From an uncultured Bacteroidales bacterium (GTDB taxonomy: Bacteria; Bacteroidota; Bacteroidia; Bacteroidales; UBA932), in assembly GCA_900316245.1 (NCBI GenBank), contig ONCE01000003.1, positions 1-64,000 on the forward strand: a stretch of DNA of 64,000 nucleotides, given 5' to 3'. Under the pieces are notes generated by a model, which saw nothing but the letters and a program-made list of their open reading frames with translations, was not told the DNA's origin and searched no databases. Below are positions 41,150 through 49,962 of the stretch, piece after piece (position 1 is the first letter of the stretch; the number at the start of each line of letters is the position of its first letter). Both the position numbers and the translations under genes were made by a program.

Positions 41150-42013
41150 ATGTCTGAGGAAATAGAAGATCTGAAAAAGCAGGTAGAATACCTGCAGCAG
41201 CAGTTGAACAAGCAGGAAAAGATGGCCTCCCTGGGCCTTCTCAGTGCCGGCATTGCCCACGAAATCCAGAATCCCCTGAATTTCGTGATCAATTTCAGCA
41301 AGATGTCCACCACCTTGCTGGAAGACATGCAGGATATTGTGAAGGACTGCAAAGAAAAGCTGGGAGAAGACGATGCCGCCGACCTCCAGGACATTTCGGA
41401 AGATCTTAAGGAGAATCTTGCCAAGATTCAGGAACACGGAGAGCGGGCCATCAGCATCATCCGGGGCATCCTGCTGCAAAGCCGCGGCAAGGCGGGAGAA
41501 ATGCTCCCCACGGACATCGGCCAGCTGGTCCACGAATACGTGTGGCTCAGCTACCACGCCATGCGCGCCAACGACAAGAACTTCAACATTTCCATCCAGG
41601 AAGAGATTCCGGAGGGCCTGCCCAAGTTTATGGTAGTCCCCCAGGACCTGAGCCGCGCCGTTCTCAACGTAATGAACAACGCCTGCTATACGGTCCGGGA
41701 GAGAACCGGCCTGGAAGGACCGGACTACAAGCCCACCATCCAGGTGAAGGTGGCCTACACTCCCAAGGGAGCCAGTGACGGAGAAATCCGCATCGACATC
41801 ACGGACAACGGTATGGGTATGACGCCCGAGGTCAAGGCCAAGATCTTCGAGAATTTCTTCACCACCAAACCCGCCGGTCAGGGAACCGGCCTGGGTATGG
41901 GCATTACCTATGATCTGATTACCAAGAATCATAAAGGACAGCTGCTCGTGGAAACCGAGCCCAAAGTAGGAAGTACCTTTACTTTCATCATTCCTGTAAA
42001 GATTGTAAAATGA
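41150..42013 (+). CDS. Soluble histidine kinase without a sensor domain
   Basis: A 287-residue cytoplasmic kinase: a short coiled coil (1-24), HisKA-like block ASLGLLSAGIAHEIQNPLNF with phospho-acceptor His37, and a HATPase domain (about 155-285; VMNNACYTVRE, DITDNGMGMTPE, FFTTKPAGQGTGLGMGITYD). It has no membrane segment and no sensory domain. It lies ten bases after a propeller kinase that lacks the His, so the two could form a heterodimer in which this protein supplies the phospho-acceptor and the propeller supplies the input. Overlaps the receptor gene by four bases. Confidence 0.9.
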   Translation: MSEEIEDLKKQVEYLQQQLNKQEKMASLGLLSAGIAHEIQNPLNFVINFSKMSTTLLEDMQDIVKDCKEKLGEDDAADLQDISEDLKENLAKIQEHGERAISIIRGILLQSRGKAGEMLPTDIGQLVHEYVWLSYHAMRANDKNFNISIQEEIPEGLPKFMVVPQDLSRAVLNVMNNACYTVRERTGLEGPDYKPTIQVKVAYTPKGASDGEIRIDITDNGMGMTPEVKAKIFENFFTTKPAGQGTGLGMGITYDLITKNHKGQLLVETEPKVGSTFTFIIPVKIVK

Positions 42014-44361
42014 GATCCCAAAGATACATAATCGCGCTCCTTATCCTGTTCATCTCTTCGGCCGTCAAGGCGCAGGAGGCTACGCGTGTGTATGAATCGG
42101 CCCAGGAGGCCTATGAGCTCGGTCTTTTCCAGAAGGCCGATTCCCTCCTGACCGGTTCGGTGAACAGTTTCAAGGGAGAGACCCGCATTGGCGTATACCG
42201 CCTTCTGGCCCTGTGTAACCTCAATATGGACAAGCCCGAGGTAGCCGAGACCTGGGTCTCCAGCCTGCTCACGGTAGATCCCTACTACAGCGTGTACAAC
42301 GACACGCCCCGGTTTGCCGAGTTGGTGAACCGCCTCAAGGCCGGCAAGAGCGCCACCATTACCACGGCTTCCCAACAGGCCGAATCCATTGAGGAGGCGC
42401 CGGTTCCGGTTACCCTTATCACGGAAGAGATGATCCGCATCATTGGGGCCAGAACCTTGAAGGAAGCCTTGATTGCCTACGTGCCCGGTATGACCGACAT
42501 AGCCTGCAACGAAGAGATGAACGTGGCTATGCGAGGCATCTATTCCTCCGGCCAGGAGAAGGTGCTCATCATGCTCAACGGCCACCGCCTCAACAGTTAT
42601 TCCACCAACGCAGCCAGCCCCGATTTCTCCATCAGCCTGGAAAAGGTCAAGCAGATCGAGGTGCTGCGAGGCCCTGCCTCCTCCCTGTACGGCGGCGTGG
42701 CTCTTACCGGTGTGGTCAACATCATTACCAAGGAAGGTTCGGACGTGGACGGTTTCCTGGCCAAGGCCAGCGTGGGCAACTATGGACAGGTCCGCGGAGA
42801 CCTCCTCTTTGGTAAGCGCTACCTCTCTCTGGACTTCCTCACCTGGGCCACCGTCTATCAGGCCACCGGTCAGAAGGTGCATTACAGCAACAATTGGGAC
42901 GAACAGCCCTATTCCGTGATGCCCATCGAGGGAGACATGATTATTGGCGGCTACAACAAAACGCCGTCCTACGACCTGGGTCTGTCCCTGAAGTGGAACA
43001 AGCTGAGCCTGCTGTACGACCGCCGTTTTGCCAAAACGGTGGCTCCCCTGTCCCTCAGTTATTTCTTTACCCCGTACAGCTACGACAGTTACCGCTATAT
43101 CAACAACCACGCTCCCGGTTACGCCATCACCTCCCAGCACGCAGAACTGGGTTATTCGGACCGTGCCGGCGGCTTTGCCTGGCAGGCCAAGGCCTTCTTC
43201 GACTCCCAGGACCAGCAGCGCTACCAGATAGGCGGAGACGAGATTCCGGAAGTGGGTGCCAACGACGTACATCCCACCGGAGCGGAGGACATTACCCTCA
43301 AACTCTATGACGGAGTGTTCCAAAGCGCCAACTGGAGCGAATTCACCTACGGTTTTTCGGCCCAGGGAAGCTACAATTACAATTTCGGAAAGAACCATTC
43401 GGGTATCATAATGATTGGCGGCCAGTTCAACGATTTCTATCTGAACGACGCCAGTTACCTGGAAGGAAGGTATTATAAGGACATCCTGAAGGTTTTCAAC
43501 GAAGGAAAGGTCCTGTACACCGGCCGTGAGACCAGCGCCGACGCCTATCTCCAGGTAAAGCACACCTGGAAGGACCTGGTCCTGAACGCCGGCCTCCGCT
43601 ATGACTTTAAGGAGCGTTCCCACGGCAAGAGAATGAACGTGCTCTCCCCCCGTATCGCCTTGATCTATTCCTGGCCCAAACTGAGCACCAAGATCAGTTA
43701 TTCCAAGTCCTTCGTGGACTCGCCGTATTTCTACCGCAACAATACCTTTGACATCAACTCCGGAGACGCCGAACTCTCCCCGGAATACCTGAACTCCTGG
43801 CAGATGTCCTTCTACAGCGACGGCAAGATTGTTCCGGGCCTCAAGTTGGAACTCAACGGCTTCATCAACAAGGCCGATGATTTCATCATCCAGAGTGAGG
43901 TGGGTAATACCAACGCCGGTAGCCTCACCAACGCCGGTGTGGAAGTGGTGGCCAGTTACACCCACGCCCGGTTTATGGTGGACGGAAACGTCACCTGGCA
44001 GCGGGTTCTGACTTCCCAGAACTTCAGCATCATCAACCACAGCGTTTACAACATCCCGGATTGGCAGGCCAACCTGACCGCCTCCGTGGAGGTATTGAAG
44101 GGGCTCAAGATCAACGCCCACGCCAACTTCATTTCCAAGCAGTTCAGCCAGTATTCCCTGCCCGGGACCGAACCCCTGGACATCAACATTCCGGCCCGCA
44201 TCCTGTTTGACCTGGGCGTGAGCTATCACATCTGGAAAGTGGAAATGGGCATCAATGTCTACAACATTGCCAACACTTCCTACAAACAGGGTGGATCCAG
44301 CGTAGCCCCTATGCAGCAGGCAGGACGCTGGCTGCTGGGCCACGTGGCCTTCAAGTTCTAA
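42010..44361 (+). CDS. TonB-dependent outer-membrane receptor with N-terminal TPR-like domain
   Basis: A 783-residue outer-membrane protein. A signal peptide (MRSQRYIIALLILFISSAVKA) is followed by a TPR-like helical region (about 25-115), then a plug (about 128-240; EEAPVPVTLITEEMI, VAMRGIYSSGQEKVLIMLNGHRL, IEVLRGPASSLYGGVALTGVVNIIT) and a beta-barrel ending in VAFKF. The plug sequence resembles siderophore/cobalamin-type receptors rather than SusC; no SusD partner is present. The helical N-terminal extension replaces the usual carboxypeptidase-like domain and may contact periplasmic partners. ATGA overlap with the kinase gene; the NRPS-like gene starts 20 bases later. Confidence 0.88.
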   Translation: MRSQRYIIALLILFISSAVKAQEATRVYESAQEAYELGLFQKADSLLTGSVNSFKGETRIGVYRLLALCNLNMDKPEVAETWVSSLLTVDPYYSVYNDTPRFAELVNRLKAGKSATITTASQQAESIEEAPVPVTLITEEMIRIIGARTLKEALIAYVPGMTDIACNEEMNVAMRGIYSSGQEKVLIMLNGHRLNSYSTNAASPDFSISLEKVKQIEVLRGPASSLYGGVALTGVVNIITKEGSDVDGFLAKASVGNYGQVRGDLLFGKRYLSLDFLTWATVYQATGQKVHYSNNWDEQPYSVMPIEGDMIIGGYNKTPSYDLGLSLKWNKLSLLYDRRFAKTVAPLSLSYFFTPYSYDSYRYINNHAPGYAITSQHAELGYSDRAGGFAWQAKAFFDSQDQQRYQIGGDEIPEVGANDVHPTGAEDITLKLYDGVFQSANWSEFTYGFSAQGSYNYNFGKNHSGIIMIGGQFNDFYLNDASYLEGRYYKDILKVFNEGKVLYTGRETSADAYLQVKHTWKDLVLNAGLRYDFKERSHGKRMNVLSPRIALIYSWPKLSTKISYSKSFVDSPYFYRNNTFDINSGDAELSPEYLNSWQMSFYSDGKIVPGLKLELNGFINKADDFIIQSEVGNTNAGSLTNAGVEVVASYTHARFMVDGNVTWQRVLTSQNFSIINHSVYNIPDWQANLTASVEVLKGLKINAHANFISKQFSQYSLPGTEPLDINIPARILFDLGVSYHIWKVEMGINVYNIANTSYKQGGSSVAPMQQAGRWLLGHVAFKF

Positions 44362-44381
44362 GATTATTCAGTTAGTAGTGT

Positions 44382-46823
44382 ATGGATTTGTATTTTGATA
44401 AGCTCTCGAAGCATTTAAGAGAGATAATAGACCGATATAAGGACAAGCCGGCCTACATCCTGGGCAACCAGGAGGTCACCTATGCCCAGATGGACGAGAT
44501 GGCCCATCGCATAGCCTCCGGCCTGGCCGCCCGGATAGACCCCAAGGCCGGAGATCCCGAGGTCCCCGTGCGCATAGGCATCTATCTGGGCCGAAACCAG
44601 CATTATCTGCCCTGTATGCTGGCTTCCATCAAACTCGGCTGCTCCTATGTTCCCATTGACGTGGAGAATCCATTGGAGCGCAGGGACTTCATCTGCAAGG
44701 ATGCAGGGGTAAGTTATCTGATAACGGCCGACAATATCAACGAACTCCTGGAAAGCCCCCTCACGGAACTGCCGAATCTCAAGAGAGGCTTTTCCGAGAT
44801 TTATATGATCTATACCTCCGGCACTACGGGACAGCCCAAGGGGGTTTCGGTCCCCTTCAAGGCCCTTTACAGCTATTGCCAGACGGTCTGTCACCCGGAG
44901 AATTTCCAGATCAGCGACCATTCCGTCATCCTCCAGTTTGCCAGCATCAGTTTCGATGCCTCCGTCCTGGAGATCTATTCCTCGCTGTTCTACGGCGGCA
45001 CCCTGGTCATAGCCCAGAACGAAGAGAGGCACAATGCGATGCTGCTCCACAATCTGATCCAGGAGAAAGGGATTACCTTTACCTTTATGCCCCCTTCCCT
45101 GCTGGCCATCTTCCCGGATTACGATTTCCCCGCTATGGAAACCTTATCGGCCGGCGGCGAAGCCATTCCGCACAGCCTCACCAGCAAGATAGCCGGAAAG
45201 TATCCCTACCGCTTTGTAAACGGATACGGCCCCACCGAGACCTGCGTGGTCATCACCACCCACGAGTTCAAGAGCGCCGAAGAGTGGAAGTGCATAGGCA
45301 AACCGGCCCCCGGCGTGGTCTGCTACGTGGTCAATGAAAAGGGCCAAAGGGTAGCCCCGGGAGAAACCGGAGAACTGCTGGTGGCCGGCAACCAGGTGAC
45401 CAACGGTTACTGGAACCGCCCGGAACTCACGGCCCGCGCCTTCTCCGACAATCCCTTTGAAAAGGAGCACGACGGAATCGATGTCTCCAGGGTCTATCAC
45501 AGCGGAGACCTCGTAACCCTGAACCCGGACGGCAGTTTTGACTATATGGGCCGAAAAGACTCGCAGGTGAAACTGCACAGCTACCGCATCGAACTGGGAG
45601 AGATCTGCGCCGCCATCGAAAGGCAGGAAGGCGTGGAAAGGGCTTTCGTCCGCCTGGAGGAAATAGGAACCGAGAAATACATCGTGGCCTATGTCCTGCT
45701 GGCAGAAGGCGTGGAAGGCTTCGACGCCATCAAGAAGCAACTGGCCAAGGAACTCCCCGCCTATATGGTCCCCACTTACTGGAACAAGGTCAAGGCGTTC
45801 AAGCTCAACATCAACGGTAAGATTGACCAGTCGGCCCTTGTCAACGAGGCCATCAATCCGGTCACTACCAACGATACGCCCGTCACCCCCGGCGAGGAAC
45901 TGCTCATCCAGGCAGCCGCCGGTCTGGTGGGCCTGCCCGGCATCAATGTGGATGCAGACCTCATCAACGACGTGGGCATCACTTCCCTGCACATTATGCA
46001 GCTCATCGTCCTGATGGGTATGTCCGGCTTCCATCTGACCGCCAACGATTTCTATACGCTCCGGACCATCCGCCGGATTATGAAGGCCGAAAAACATCCC
46101 AATGCCTTCTGGTTTGGCAACGGAGAGAACGAGCCGGAGAAGCCGGTGATCATAGTCATCAGCGGATATACCAGCTTTGACTTCCTCTTTGGAGAATGGG
46201 CCCAGAACGTTTCCCACAAGTTCGCCATCTATGCCATCGAGTCCTACCATACCATTATGCAGGACCGGCTCACGGACATCGACGGCCTGGTAGACATCTA
46301 TGAGACGTATGTGCAGGATGTTGTCAAGGAGCGCCACGTAGCCGCCATTACCGGCTTCTGCGCCGGCGGAGAGCAGGCCCTGGCCCTGGCGGCCCGCATT
46401 TACAACAAACAGGACTATAAGCCCCGCGTGGTGGTCCTGGACGGAGAACTGGACCGCGACATCCATATCCAGAATATGCTCAAGCCCGCCTACTTCTTCC
46501 CCCACCTGAACGAAGAGCGCAACAACAAGAGGGCCGACCTGGATATCAACCTGATGGCCACTATGCCGGAGGAAACCTACAACGGACCGGTCACATCCAT
46601 CGTTTCCACCATCTATACGGAAACCAGCGCCGTGAGTGCGGGCTTCGTCAAATCGCCGGAATTGAAAAAACTGGAAAAGGCGGAGTTCCTCACCAACGAA
46701 CAGCGTTGGAAGAGGCGGTATCCCAATTGTGAGATTGTCCACTCCCACACCGACCACAACCAATTCCTGATTACCCAGGAGAGCAAGGATATGGTTGTAG
46801 ATTATTTCCTCAATAATATCTGA
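44382..46823 (+). CDS. One-module NRPS-like protein: adenylation, carrier and Cys-thioesterase domains (A-T-TE)
   Basis: An 813-residue protein. The adenylation domain (about 1-510) has all core motifs: YTSGTTGQPKGVSV (A3), FASISFDASVLEIY (A4), NGYGPTETCVV (A5), GELLVAGNQVTNGY (A6), YHSGDLV (A7), VKLHSYRIELGEI (A8, DltA-like) and NINGKID (A10). The carrier domain has DVGITSLH with Ser535 for phosphopantetheine. The terminal alpha/beta-hydrolase has GFCAGG, so the nucleophile is Cys660 instead of Ser, with HTDHNQF near the end as a possible catalytic His. There is no condensation domain. It should activate, tether and release or couple one amino or carboxylic acid; the substrate is unknown. 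Confidence 0.88.
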   Translation: MDLYFDKLSKHLREIIDRYKDKPAYILGNQEVTYAQMDEMAHRIASGLAARIDPKAGDPEVPVRIGIYLGRNQHYLPCMLASIKLGCSYVPIDVENPLERRDFICKDAGVSYLITADNINELLESPLTELPNLKRGFSEIYMIYTSGTTGQPKGVSVPFKALYSYCQTVCHPENFQISDHSVILQFASISFDASVLEIYSSLFYGGTLVIAQNEERHNAMLLHNLIQEKGITFTFMPPSLLAIFPDYDFPAMETLSAGGEAIPHSLTSKIAGKYPYRFVNGYGPTETCVVITTHEFKSAEEWKCIGKPAPGVVCYVVNEKGQRVAPGETGELLVAGNQVTNGYWNRPELTARAFSDNPFEKEHDGIDVSRVYHSGDLVTLNPDGSFDYMGRKDSQVKLHSYRIELGEICAAIERQEGVERAFVRLEEIGTEKYIVAYVLLAEGVEGFDAIKKQLAKELPAYMVPTYWNKVKAFKLNINGKIDQSALVNEAINPVTTNDTPVTPGEELLIQAAAGLVGLPGINVDADLINDVGITSLHIMQLIVLMGMSGFHLTANDFYTLRTIRRIMKAEKHPNAFWFGNGENEPEKPVIIVISGYTSFDFLFGEWAQNVSHKFAIYAIESYHTIMQDRLTDIDGLVDIYETYVQDVVKERHVAAITGFCAGGEQALALAARIYNKQDYKPRVVVLDGELDRDIHIQNMLKPAYFFPHLNEERNNKRADLDINLMATMPEETYNGPVTSIVSTIYTETSAVSAGFVKSPELKKLEKAEFLTNEQRWKRRYPNCEIVHSHTDHNQFLITQESKDMVVDYFLNNI

Positions 46824-46828
46824 GTTAT

Positions 46829-46859
46829 TTTGTAGTTTCGGGAAAACCTGCTATCTTTG
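46829..46859 (+). promoter_or_regulatory. tRNA-Cys promoter (-33/-7)
   Basis: TTTG (46829-46832), 19 bases, TATCTTTG (46852-46859); tRNA starts at 46872. Confidence 0.65.
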
Positions 46860-46871
46860 CATTCCCGAACT

Positions 46872-46945
46872 GGTACTATGGCCGAGTGGTTAGGCACAGG
46901 TCTGCAAAACCTGCTACAGCGGTTCGATTCCGCTTGGTACCTCCA
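46872..46945 (+). tRNA. tRNA-Cys (GCA), CCA encoded
   Basis: Acceptor GGTACTA pairs with TGGTACC (one G-U), anticodon stem CAGGT/ACCTG encloses CTGCAAA with anticodon GCA, T arm GCGG-TTCGATT-CCGC, discriminator T, and an encoded CCA at 46943-46945. A single tRNA, not in a cluster. Confidence 0.95.
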
Positions 46946-46946
46946 A

Positions 46947-46983
46947 AAAAGCCTCTGACATATGCCAGGGGCTTTTGTTTTTA
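46947..46983 (+). terminator. Terminator after tRNA-Cys
   Basis: AAAAGCCTCTG pairs with the complementary CAGGGGCTTTT (46947-46975 region), followed by GTTTTT. It overlaps the leader of the MFS gene, whose ATG is at 46989. Confidence 0.65.
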
Positions 46984-46988
46984 AGAGA

Positions 46989-48155
46989 ATGAAGGACTAC
47001 GGAAAAACCAAAATAGCGTGTTACCTGGGTTTTGTAACCCAGGCCATCGTGGCCAATTTTACGCCGCTCCTGTTCATGGCTTTTCACCGGGAGTACCAAA
47101 TCCCTATAGCCAGCCTGGCTCTCATTCCGGCCGTTTTCTATGTGGTTCAGCTGATCACGGACTTCCTTTGCGCCAAGTTCAAGAACATAGACTACCGCAA
47201 GAGCATCATCGTATCGGAGGTAACATCGGCCCTGGGACTGGCCGGCCTGGCCTTCGTGCCCGGCCTTTTCCACAATCCGCTGGTGGGCATCCTTCTCTGC
47301 GTCACGGTCTATGCCGTGGGAAGCGGCCTTATTGAAGTGCTCTGCAGCCCCATCATCGAAGCCTGCCCTTTCCCCAATAAGGAGGGAATGATGAGCCTGC
47401 TCCATTCCTTCTACTGCTGGGGCGCCGTAGGTGTAATCCTGGGCTCCACGCTGTTCTTTACGGTGTTCGGACTGGACAACTGGCGCATCCTGGCCTGCCT
47501 GTGGGCCTTGATTCCGCTCTATAACATCCTCAATTTCGCCACCTGCCCCATCGAGCCCATCGTGGCCGATTCCGAGGGAATGACTATGGGACAGTTGCTC
47601 CGCAATAAGACTTTCTGGCTCTTCCTGCTGCTGATGATTGCAGCCGGTGCGTCCGAAAGCACCATGGCGCAGTGGACATCGGCCTTTGCCGAGGCTTCCC
47701 TGGGCGTAGACAAGGCCATCGGAGACCTGGCGGGTCCCTGCGGCTTTGCTTTCTGTATGGGTCTGGGACGGCTCTGGTATGGAAAGAAAGGCCAGAACCT
47801 GGATTTATCGGCCTATATGACGGGCGCTGGTATCCTCACTTTTGCCGCCTATCTGACGGCTTCCCTGGCCCGGATTCCTATGGTCAGCCTGGCAGGCTGT
47901 ATGGTCAGCGGTCTGGCCGTGGGCATTATGTGGCCCGGTTCCATCAGCCTTACATCGGCCCGTATGCCCGGTGGCGGAACGGCTCTGTTCGCCCTGCTGG
48001 CCCTGGCCGGTGATGCCGGCGGCACCTTTGGCCCCTCCCTGGTGGGACTGGTCACCCGGTCCGGTGGAGACGACATCCAGAGCGGTATCCTGGCCGCCTC
48101 CTTCTTCCCCGCCCTCCTGGTTTTGTGCCTGCTGGCTATCCGCCGCAAGAAGTAA
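46989..48155 (+). CDS. MFS transporter
   Basis: A 388-residue inner-membrane protein with about twelve hydrophobic segments in two halves, matching the major facilitator superfamily. Typical glycine- and proline-rich helices are seen ([43 protein letters not shown]). Relatives in Bacteroidetes are annotated as sugar or unknown MFS; no substrate motif stands out. The ATG at 46989 is preferred to an upstream ATG inside the tRNA terminator. Promoter not evident. Confidence 0.85.
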   Translation: MKDYGKTKIACYLGFVTQAIVANFTPLLFMAFHREYQIPIASLALIPAVFYVVQLITDFLCAKFKNIDYRKSIIVSEVTSALGLAGLAFVPGLFHNPLVGILLCVTVYAVGSGLIEVLCSPIIEACPFPNKEGMMSLLHSFYCWGAVGVILGSTLFFTVFGLDNWRILACLWALIPLYNILNFATCPIEPIVADSEGMTMGQLLRNKTFWLFLLLMIAAGASESTMAQWTSAFAEASLGVDKAIGDLAGPCGFAFCMGLGRLWYGKKGQNLDLSAYMTGAGILTFAAYLTASLARIPMVSLAGCMVSGLAVGIMWPGSISLTSARMPGGGTALFALLALAGDAGGTFGPSLVGLVTRSGGDDIQSGILAASFFPALLVLCLLAIRRKK

Positions 48156-48219
48156 AATCCACAAGGTTTCGATGATATTATCCATTTGCTTACATTTGTT
48201 TAAGTATAGAAGTCGTGCT

Positions 48220-49827
48220 ATGCGTAGGATGTTTTCTTGGTTATGGGTCTTTGTTTTCATTGCGTGTACACATACCCCCGCGGATAATTCTGATGGGGAG
48301 AAAGCGCTCCTGATCATTCTGGATGGTTGGGGAATCGGCGACCAAGGCAAGGATGACGTAATTGCCCGGGCTGTTACGCCTTATATAGACCACCTGTATG
48401 CCAACTATCCGCATTCGGAGTTGCAGGCCTCGGGTGGGTATGTAGGGCTTCCAGACGGACAGATGGGGAACTCAGAGACGGGCCATCTCAACATCGGGGC
48501 CGGACGCATTGTCTATCAGGATCTGGTGAGAATCAACCATGCCTGCGCCGACAACTCCATCCAGGAGAATCCCGAAATCAAGTCTGCATTCGCTTATGCA
48601 AAGGAAAACGGTGGACGTCTTCACCTGATGGGCCTGACATCCACAGGTGGCGTCCACTCCTCGCTGAATCACCTTCTGAAGCTCATTGACATAGCTGGGG
48701 TTTATGGCATTGAAAACTGCTTTGTGCACTGTTTTATGGACGGACGGGATACCGATCCCAAATCGGGCAAGGGCTTCATCCAAGATGTGCAAAAGCACAT
48801 GGACCAGGCGGGAACAGGCGTTGTCGCTTCCGTCATCGGCCGGTATTACGCTATGGATCGCGACAACCATTGGGACCGCATCAAACTGGCGTATGACCTC
48901 CTTGTAGAGGGAAAGGGACGGCCCGTGACCGATATGGTGGAGGGTATACAGTCCTGCTATGACTCTCACACTGAAGAGCACAAGAATACCGACGAGTTCA
49001 TGGAACCTCTGGTCAACAGTAACGTGGACGGCCGTATCTTGGAAAGAGATGTTGTCATTTTCTTCAACTTCCGCAGTGACCGTGCCCGTGAGATAACCAT
49101 CGCGCTCACGCAGCAGGATATGCCCGAGCTGGGAATGAAGACCCTTTCCGGTCTTCAGTATTATTGCATGACGCCGTATGACGATTCCTTTAGGGACGTA
49201 CACGTCATTTTCACAAAAGAGAATGTCACAAACACGCTTGGCGAATATATTGCCAGCAGAGGTCTCAAGCAGTTGCACGCAGCCGAGACCGAGAAATATG
49301 CTCACGTGACTTTCTTTCTCAATGGTGGGCGTGAAGAACCCTTTGCTGGTGAAGACCGTATCCTGGTGAGTTCTCCCCAGGTGACCACCTATGACCTGAA
49401 GCCCGAAATGTCTGCTTTCGAATTGAAAGACAGGCTGGTTGAGGCGCTCAAAACCCATCGGTACGACTGGGTTGTGGTGAATTTTGCCAACGCCGACATG
49501 GTTGGGCACACGGGCGTTTACACAGCCATTGAGTCAGCTGTAGAGGTGATTGACAAATGCTTGAAGGACGTGGTGGAAACGGCCACTAAGATGGGCTATG
49601 AAACTGTCATTACGGCCGACCATGGAAATGCAGAGCATGCCCTCAATGCTGACGGCTCTCCCAATACGGCACACACTACCAATCCCGTTCCTTTTATCTA
49701 TGTAACAAGCAAAAAGGGAGCTGCAGTTCAAGACGGTTCCCTGGCTGATGTAGCACCTTCCATCCTCCATATCCTCGGGCTGGAGCAGCCGCAGGAAATG
49801 ACAGGCAAGTGCCTGATCGTATTATAG
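48220..49827 (+). CDS. gpmI: 2,3-bisphosphoglycerate-independent phosphoglycerate mutase with a lipoprotein-like signal
   Basis: About 535 residues. All iPGM features are present: [11 protein letters not shown] (first metal Asp), phosphoserine nucleophile in [41 protein letters not shown] and [11 protein letters not shown]. It interconverts 3- and 2-phosphoglycerate, normally in the cytoplasm. Here the core is preceded by [16 protein letters not shown] followed by [11 protein letters not shown], i.e. a hydrophobic segment ending in a lipobox-like FIAC. No ATG, GTG or TTG codon lies between Cys16 and the enzyme core, so the extension must be translated. Export as a lipoprotein is inferred. Its codon use looks less GC-biased than its neighbours. 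Confidence 0.88.
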   Translation: MRRMFSWLWVFVFIACTHTPADNSDGEKALLIILDGWGIGDQGKDDVIARAVTPYIDHLYANYPHSELQASGGYVGLPDGQMGNSETGHLNIGAGRIVYQDLVRINHACADNSIQENPEIKSAFAYAKENGGRLHLMGLTSTGGVHSSLNHLLKLIDIAGVYGIENCFVHCFMDGRDTDPKSGKGFIQDVQKHMDQAGTGVVASVIGRYYAMDRDNHWDRIKLAYDLLVEGKGRPVTDMVEGIQSCYDSHTEEHKNTDEFMEPLVNSNVDGRILERDVVIFFNFRSDRAREITIALTQQDMPELGMKTLSGLQYYCMTPYDDSFRDVHVIFTKENVTNTLGEYIASRGLKQLHAAETEKYAHVTFFLNGGREEPFAGEDRILVSSPQVTTYDLKPEMSAFELKDRLVEALKTHRYDWVVVNFANADMVGHTGVYTAIESAVEVIDKCLKDVVETATKMGYETVITADHGNAEHALNADGSPNTAHTTNPVPFIYVTSKKGAAVQDGSLADVAPSILHILGLEQPQEMTGKCLIVL

Positions 49828-49854
49828 TTTGTCGTAGGAGAGACCAAGTATTTA

Positions 49855-49962
49855 TTACCCGGAGACAACATCGTACTTGGCCGTGAGCTTGGTCACTACG
49901 TCCAACTGGTCGGCCCGGATGTTCAGGTAGGTTACCTCTTCCTTAAGATAACGTCGGCCCCA
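49855..49962 (-). pseudogene. Coding remnant directly after the phosphatase stop
   Basis: On the minus strand, in the same frame as the phosphatase and right after its TAA (49965-49963), 35 codons read WGRRYLKEEVTYLNIRADQL and on to TAKYDVVSG before TAA at 49857-49855. The sequence looks protein-like but has no start codon. It may be a decayed gene tail or a former C-terminal extension; no family recognised. Confidence 0.3.

Noticed and set aside
38545..41424. A 959-codon open frame on the minus strand
   Set aside because: Antisense to the propeller kinase and the start of the soluble kinase; no start signal and no recognisable domain.
41929..44343. An 804-codon open frame on the minus strand
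   Set aside because: Antisense to the TonB receptor. The plus-strand gene has a signal peptide, plug motifs and a terminal Phe, so it is the real one.
44382..46823. Siderophore or peptide NRPS cluster
   Set aside because: Only one module, no condensation domain, no MbtH or phosphopantetheinyl transferase and no metal-chelator genes nearby.
46872..48220. Integrative element at tRNA-Cys
   Set aside because: No integrase and no direct repeat of the tRNA 3' end found in the window; the possibility is kept only as a comparison to make.
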